Positions 60,209-64,000 of a DNA stretch of 64,000 nt are shown here, piece after piece; position 1 is the stretch's first letter; each line of letters begins with the position of its first letter. The notes under the pieces are model-generated. The model had not been told where the DNA came from. It did no database searches and worked only from the letters and a program-made list of their open reading frames with translations. The position numbers and the translations under genes were made by a program. The DNA is taken from the NCBI GenBank assembly GCA_965219035.1, contig CBDCMR010000004.1, positions 248,001 through 312,000 on the forward strand, written 5' to 3'. This DNA is from CBDCKN01 sp965219035 (GTDB lineage Bacteria; Gemmatimonadota; Gemmatimonadetes; Longimicrobiales; Gaopeijiaceae).

Positions 60209-60382
60209 TACGGCCGAAAGCTCCGGAGCGGCATCGCTGCTTCGGCGCCCGTGCCGCAACTGCAAGACAGCCAGCCACATAAGGGAGCGCTGGCGCGCAC
60301 ATGAAAATGGCGTTTCGGTGCACATGCACCCCGTTGTCTGATGTGCACTCGCCGATCAGCACCGACCCTCGCCGATCCGTGT

Positions 60383-60604
60383 TCAAAATCCGCCTCCAGG
60401 GAGCCGTCTCGAGCGCCATGTCGCGAAGCCGTGGATCAACGTTCCGGGACTCGAGGATCGGTGGAGGTCGTTCAGCTCGACGATCCGCTTGAGGCAGGCC
60501 TGCAGGTCGCCGTCGGTGCGCAGATCGTCCTCCCATAGGCCCGCTTCTAGCCCCTGATCATCGAACCGGACCCGCTCACCCACTGCGACGGGCACCGGGC
60601 GCAC
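60383..60604 (-). pseudogene. Hypothetical gene coupled to 60,607-61,485, probably frameshifted
   Basis: A GTG at 60,602-60,604 lies 3 bases past the stop of the upstream 292-residue gene (TGACAGTG). It reads VAVGERVRFDDQGLEAGLWE, DDLRTDGDLQACLKRIVELN, which looks like true coding text. After HRSSSPG the protein-like pattern moves to the next frame (ESRNVDPRLRDMALETAPWR, RILNTDRRGSVLIGE), suggesting a one-base change near 60,450 and an original gene reaching about 60,300 or further. No family is recognised. Confidence 0.4.
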
Positions 60605-60606
60605 TG

Positions 60607-61485
60607 TCAGTCGGCCAACAGCCCAGCTACGACCTCGAGCGAGATCGTCGCCAGACGGATGGAGAAAAGGGCTTCGACTCGGGTGTATTCGCGAGCCTCG
60701 GCGCGGTGCACGCTGATGTTACCCATGTCCTTTGCACGGGTGATGACGCCCGTGTACAGCTTCACATGCCGCTCGTCGAGCCTGTCGGCCAGGGCACCCG
60801 TGAGGTCGTCTCCGGTCGCTACCCTGACGGATTCCTCCATGAGGCTGACGGCTTTTCGCGCCTGCATCACAGCGCGGTCGAACTCGCCTCGGTCCACCGC
60901 GTCTCGCGCGAGACGGAGCTCTGCGAGGCTTGACCCGTAGCGATTCGCGTACGCGAGGTGGTAACGGACCTCTAGAACATCGATCTGCTCCCCAGTGAAT
61001 GTGGCTACAACCGCGAGCCAATCGTCGCGCGGAACCTGGAAGCGGATTTCGTCGACTCGGGCGTCCTTTGTCGTTCCCTCCATCTCGATGCGGGGCCACA
61101 GCTGAATCTTCATGGCGAGCACGTCCCCGGCCCGGTGCCCCTCAAGCTGTTCGAGCCGGTACCTGCCTAGATCCAGGGCAACGAAGCCTTCTTGGGTCTG
61201 CACGTGGTCGAGCGAACGGAGCGGGTGCCTTGATCCGTCCCGCACGAGGGTGCCAACGAACAGGTCGTCTGCTCCGACCCGCAACTCGCCCTCGAAATCG
61301 ATGAGGCGATACTCGTCCCCCGGGGGACTCGCCTCTCCCGAGCGGTGGCGGTGCCCCAGGGTCCAGAAAAGACCGAAACGAATTCGGGGGCTCAGCCCAG
61401 GAACGGCCGTGACGTTGGTTACAGCTACGTGGCCTACTAGGTGCGGGCCGATCGTCACCTGTCCTCCGCCGTACTCGGTCGCCAT
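60607..61485 (-). CDS. Hypothetical two-domain protein
   Basis: This 292-residue protein, starting MATEYGGGQVTIGPHLVGHV, is not recognised. The first ~175 residues look like beta strands (YRLIDFEGELRVGADDLFVG, FVALDLGRYRLEQLEGHRAG, VDEIRFQVPRDDWLAVVATF). The rest is helical with SLAELRLARDAVDRGEFDRA and VMQARKAVSLMEESVRVATG, somewhat like a HEPN or TPR-type bundle, and ends LATISLEVVAGLLAD. ATG 61,485 fits. The gene is coupled to the downstream small gene on the same strand. Its position between a protease and an FRG gene makes a defence role worth testing. Confidence 0.6.
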   Translation of the reverse strand: MATEYGGGQVTIGPHLVGHVAVTNVTAVPGLSPRIRFGLFWTLGHRHRSGEASPPGDEYRLIDFEGELRVGADDLFVGTLVRDGSRHPLRSLDHVQTQEGFVALDLGRYRLEQLEGHRAGDVLAMKIQLWPRIEMEGTTKDARVDEIRFQVPRDDWLAVVATFTGEQIDVLEVRYHLAYANRYGSSLAELRLARDAVDRGEFDRAVMQARKAVSLMEESVRVATGDDLTGALADRLDERHVKLYTGVITRAKDMGNISVHRAEAREYTRVEALFSIRLATISLEVVAGLLAD

Positions 61486-61877
61486 TCCTAGCAGCTCGGA
61501 TCGACGCGAAGCTGGCTACGCATCAGGCGGCGGGTGCGAGGCACGTCAGATCACCGCAGCCGCGACTCACCCGGCGCGGCATCAAACCCAACCCCACGCC
61601 CGCAGATACGCGCCGTTGTCGTCGACGATTAGGATCAGGACTCAAATTGTTCTCCTCCCCCCAGAGCTGCGCAGGTGGAACGGGATAGGCGTGGACGTTA
61701 AGTCCGACCCATAGGGCACCCTATGGAAAGTACACCTCGTTCGGCCAATGAAGGAATCCCTTGCCAGCAGACGTGCGTCGGCTTTGACAAGGATGACAGC
61801 CGGTTGAGGCCGTGATCGGCCCGCCTGGCATATCAATAATAATTGACCTCGGATACTATCAAATGTCATCGTCACGT
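61486..61877. other. Intergenic, AT-rich right end
   Basis: No gene is seen. The last 50 bases (from 61,828) are AT-rich and include TTGACC at about 61,845, a possible promoter for the small HTH gene that follows. Confidence 0.35.
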
Positions 61878-62000
61878 ATGGACAGCAATTCATCGATAGG
61901 AACCGATGAAATCGCCGAGTACCTCGGAATGGGCAAGCTGAAGCTCTATGAGCTGACGCGAGCACGGCCTCTAGAGGGTGGTAAGCAAGGTGATCGGTGA
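61878..62000 (+). pseudogene. Excisionase/MerR-like HTH fragment
   Basis: From ATG 61,878 the text MDSNSSIGTDEIAEYLGMGK then LKLYELTRARPLEGGKQGDR matches the DNA-binding domain of excisionase-family proteins (xxxTxxEIAExLxxxxxxxYxLxRxGxLxGxKxGxR). It stops where a W-R-F-x-x-xDL continuation is expected, so it is truncated at 40 residues. It lies beside an integrase remnant on the other strand. Confidence 0.5.
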
Positions 62001-62030
62001 GATGCCCTTTCGCTGGCTTACCATCGGTGA

Positions 62031-62137
62031 CTAGCCGAGACCCTGCTCGATCAGCCCACCCCGGCGCCCGACCAGGTCCGTGTGCTGATAGGCCGGCTCG
62101 ACACAGTTCCCAACCACATGCGCCAGCGCCCGCCTGG
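62031..62137 (-). pseudogene. P4-type integrase C-terminal remnant
   Basis: The minus strand reads ALAHVVGNCVEPAYQHTDLV then GRRGGLIEQGLG and a TAG stop. This is the recognisable tail of P4/CP4-type integrases (ALAHxVGNxVExAYxRxDLxxRRxxLMxxW). The catalytic tyrosine region lies upstream in the family and is not present. It shows that an integrative element once ended here. Confidence 0.65.
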
Positions 62138-62230
62138 GCATCGCTATGAGGGGGACCTGGAGACTTTCCAGACTGGCCTAACTGGCCATTGAGAAGATCG
62201 CAGCCGCCAGGTCTTACATCACCACTTTCT

Positions 62231-63856
62231 TCACCACGTCACCGTAAGGAAGAACTCTCTATCTCCTTTAAGGCCACTTCCACCCCGAATTCCCCCACCG
62301 AAGTTACCTATGTTTCCGGCGCTTCCCGTACAGATAGACGTTTTACCTCCGTGACTTTTCCATTCATCGCCTGTATTACTCTCTAATCTCTCTCTTTCCG
62401 CAGCATTCTCGAATACGACAACTATTGGTTTTAGGCCCGATAATAGCCCTTCTTTCTTGTAAACTGTGATGAAGTTCTGGCGACCATCAACGCGCGCAAT
62501 AACATCATTCATTGTTGCAATATTGTTGTCCGCCTTCGTAAAATTGAAGATCCTTCGCTCTTCGAAGAAGCATTGACGTGCCTGATCAAATCTCCCTAGA
62601 GCTATCAATGCGTTTCCTTTGTTAAAGCGGGCGAACTGGATATTGGCCTCGATAGCTCTTTCATAATCAACACAAGCCGCCTCAAATTTCCCGAGTTTGG
62701 TTCTTGCGTTGGCTCGATTGTAGTAGATCGTCCCCTTATGCAGTTCGGTCGCTGTATGAATCGCTGCATCATAGTCGCTACACGCTTCTTCATAATTTGC
62801 CAGTGCATAGTTCATGTTCCCTCGATTAAACGTGGCCATGAAGGTGTACCACTTGAAAAGTGGATTAGTCTCAGAACCCGCCTTCAGTGGGTCTAACACA
62901 GAATCGTAATCCCTTATCGCGTCCTGAAAATCCTCATTCTCCGCTCTTACGTTGCCGCGAAGAAAGTAGGTGATCCATCGCGTAGAATCGAGCCGTACGG
63001 CCTCATCATAGGCAATAATCGCCTTCGGATAAGCCGATCTCTGGTATAGTTCACTGCCCTGATTGATGAAGTATTGCGCATCGTCCAAGTGGGAGATTGC
63101 TGATCGGTGAGAATTTGCCATCGCGAATCCATAAAGATCAGGAAATAGAGATGGCTCATCGATTCCAAATAACGTTTCAAGTTCCTTTCGAAGGATAAGC
63201 TTGTCCTCAGCCGCTATATCAATTTCCATTGCTATTCTGGATCCAGGTACCTCTAGCCCTATTGGACTTCCGATGACGAACACGCTTCTTTGTCGAAGTA
63301 CACGTTCGCGGGCATCATCTCGAAATGCCGGTTCCCAATAAAATTGCCGTGCATTTGGTTGTGGTGCCAACGGGAACATGTTCTCCAATGTTTGTTGTTC
63401 CTTCGGAAAAGGGAATCTTTGGAATTGGGTTGTCTCATGAAGATTTACTACAATAACCTTTCCAGCGAACGGCTCGTCTCCGTGGACTTCCGTCGCAAAC
63501 CACAAGGCAACTAGGGAATCCCATGTAAAGTCCAACAACCCGGTCGCAGCGCCCAGGTGTTGTAATCTTGCCAGGATCTGCAAATCGGAATCGGTCTGCC
63601 CTTCACTCGTATCAAAATCAGACGTCCGTGCAGGCGCGACCAATACACTTCTATGATACGAGAGATACCACTCACCAAATTCCGTAGAACGTCTGTCATT
63701 TTTTTCAGAATTGACACCGAGGTCCCGAAGTAGCCGTCGAGTGGCACCAGAATGTACCTTCCAGGAATCGTCGGCGAGGCCGCGAAACGCGAGTCGAGAA
63801 GAAGGGAACGATACTTCGGCAATTTTTGCCAAGTACTTAGTGTCTATCGCAGTCAT
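62231..63856 (-). CDS. FRG-domain protein with TPR repeats
   Basis: This 541-residue protein begins with an FRG domain (~1-230): SSRLAFRGLADDSWKVHSGA, then LQILARLQHLGAATGLLDFTWDS and LVALWFATEV. FRG-xxx-W and QHxGxxTxLLDFTxxxxxALxFA are its hallmarks. Residues ~275-460 hold five or so TPRs (AYPKAIIAYDEAVRLDSTRW, GTIYYNRANARTKLGKFEAA). The C-terminal 50 residues are glycine-rich. FRG proteins occur in phage-defence islands, with unknown chemistry. GC content is clearly lower than all neighbours, so it arrived recently by transfer. ATG 63,856 is chosen at the family-like start; it overlaps the stop of a transposase remnant (ATGA). Confidence 0.8.
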   Translation of the reverse strand: MTAIDTKYLAKIAEVSFPSSRLAFRGLADDSWKVHSGATRRLLRDLGVNSEKNDRRSTEFGEWYLSYHRSVLVAPARTSDFDTSEGQTDSDLQILARLQHLGAATGLLDFTWDSLVALWFATEVHGDEPFAGKVIVVNLHETTQFQRFPFPKEQQTLENMFPLAPQPNARQFYWEPAFRDDARERVLRQRSVFVIGSPIGLEVPGSRIAMEIDIAAEDKLILRKELETLFGIDEPSLFPDLYGFAMANSHRSAISHLDDAQYFINQGSELYQRSAYPKAIIAYDEAVRLDSTRWITYFLRGNVRAENEDFQDAIRDYDSVLDPLKAGSETNPLFKWYTFMATFNRGNMNYALANYEEACSDYDAAIHTATELHKGTIYYNRANARTKLGKFEAACVDYERAIEANIQFARFNKGNALIALGRFDQARQCFFEERRIFNFTKADNNIATMNDVIARVDGRQNFITVYKKEGLLSGLKPIVVVFENAAERERLESNTGDEWKSHGGKTSICTGSAGNIGNFGGGIRGGSGLKGDREFFLTVTW

Positions 63857-64000
63857 GCCGTGTCCACTGGTAGAATTGGGGTCGCGCTGTGGGGTCGGAC
63901 GGTATTGTACTCGCGCCTCCATTGCTCGACCAGCACGGCCGCCAGACAAGTCGGAGTCGGCGCACCGTTACGCTCCCGACCGGTCATCCCGCCTATCAGT
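63853..64000 (-). pseudogene. IS3-family transposase C-terminal fragment (partial at window edge)
   Basis: The minus strand reads LAAVLVEQWRREYNTVRPHS then ATPILPVDTA and a TGA at 63,853-63,855. VxxWRxxYNxxRPHSxL is the C-terminal signature of IS3-family OrfB. The part inside the window beyond ~63,950 no longer matches well. It lies immediately upstream of the FRG gene and suggests IS-mediated acquisition. Confidence 0.6.

Noticed and set aside
1..64000. CRISPR arrays or cas genes
   Set aside because: No regularly spaced direct repeats or Cas-like proteins were seen.

Overview
The window is GC-rich bacterial DNA with single-copy housekeeping genes, mostly head-to-tail with 1-10 base gaps or 4-base ATGA/GTGA overlaps, and with frequent GTG and TTG starts. 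Several traits fit a Gemmatimonadota-like (or related Gram-negative) organism: an outer-membrane protein joining a zinc-peptidase-like domain, a PD40 propeller and a BamA-type barrel; short lipoproteins; an adenosylcobalamin-dependent ribonucleotide reductase; and a form II Cox-type molybdenum hydroxylase cluster. This assignment is inference; no rRNA is present.

Bases 1-41,000 are a mostly intact core. In order: the end of anmK, a GT-C membrane glycosyltransferase, the peptidase/propeller/barrel protein, and nrdJ behind a promoter with two NrdR boxes. Next come a rhodanese-type sulfurtransferase, a Clp-like AAA+ protein fused to a receiver domain, and coxSLMDE converging on a minus-strand accessory set (two XdhC halves, MocA-like, CoxG). 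These are followed by an M28 lipoprotein, a frameshifted nitrilase, rocD, a second GT-C enzyme, a YggX-like protein, fabH, a DksA/TraR protein, RNase D, pyruvate kinase, an MBL hydrolase and pgi. A long plus-strand run then carries ytxH-like, yihY, smpB, an amidase, a TPR lipoprotein, pyrD, pyrF, an NTF2-like secreted protein and cysS. Small elements with inverted termini (GTGTCC...GGAACAC or CTAGTGTGG...) sit between genes, two of them exactly on stop codons.

Bases 41,029-47,084 are a decayed integrated element bounded by a 44-bp direct repeat. The left copy is the 5' half of tRNA-Thr(UGU); the right copy is part of the intact gene. Inside are frameshifted small genes, a TerB/HIRAN gene broken by one base, a primase-like C-terminal fragment, IS3 debris and a three-copy short repeat. 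Bases 47,100-50,900 hold a propeller fragment, a multi-helix candidate structured RNA, and a class III nucleotidyl cyclase gene broken by a frameshift and then by an IS3-type element.

Bases 50,900-58,100 contain the most striking structure. A catalytically complete tyrosine recombinase gene is bracketed by two perfect 32-bp inverted repeats. Each contains a dif-like site (10-bp arms ending ATAA/TTAT around a 6-bp spacer), and the spacers are in opposite orientation. The cassette lies between a divergent secreted Fn3/dockerin-like protein, whose Shine-Dalgarno lies about 30 bases from the left site, and a single-polypeptide two-component regulator (GAF-PAS-HisKA-HATPase-REC-wHTH). I infer a self-inverting genetic switch.

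Bases 58,100-64,000 are accessory DNA: a trypsin-like protease, unknown genes, a 99-bp Y-shaped inverted-repeat structure, remnants of an excisionase and a P4-type integrase, and a low-GC FRG-domain/TPR gene that may be a defence effector. Several genes carry single-base frameshifts, so raw reads should be checked before they are called pseudogenes.
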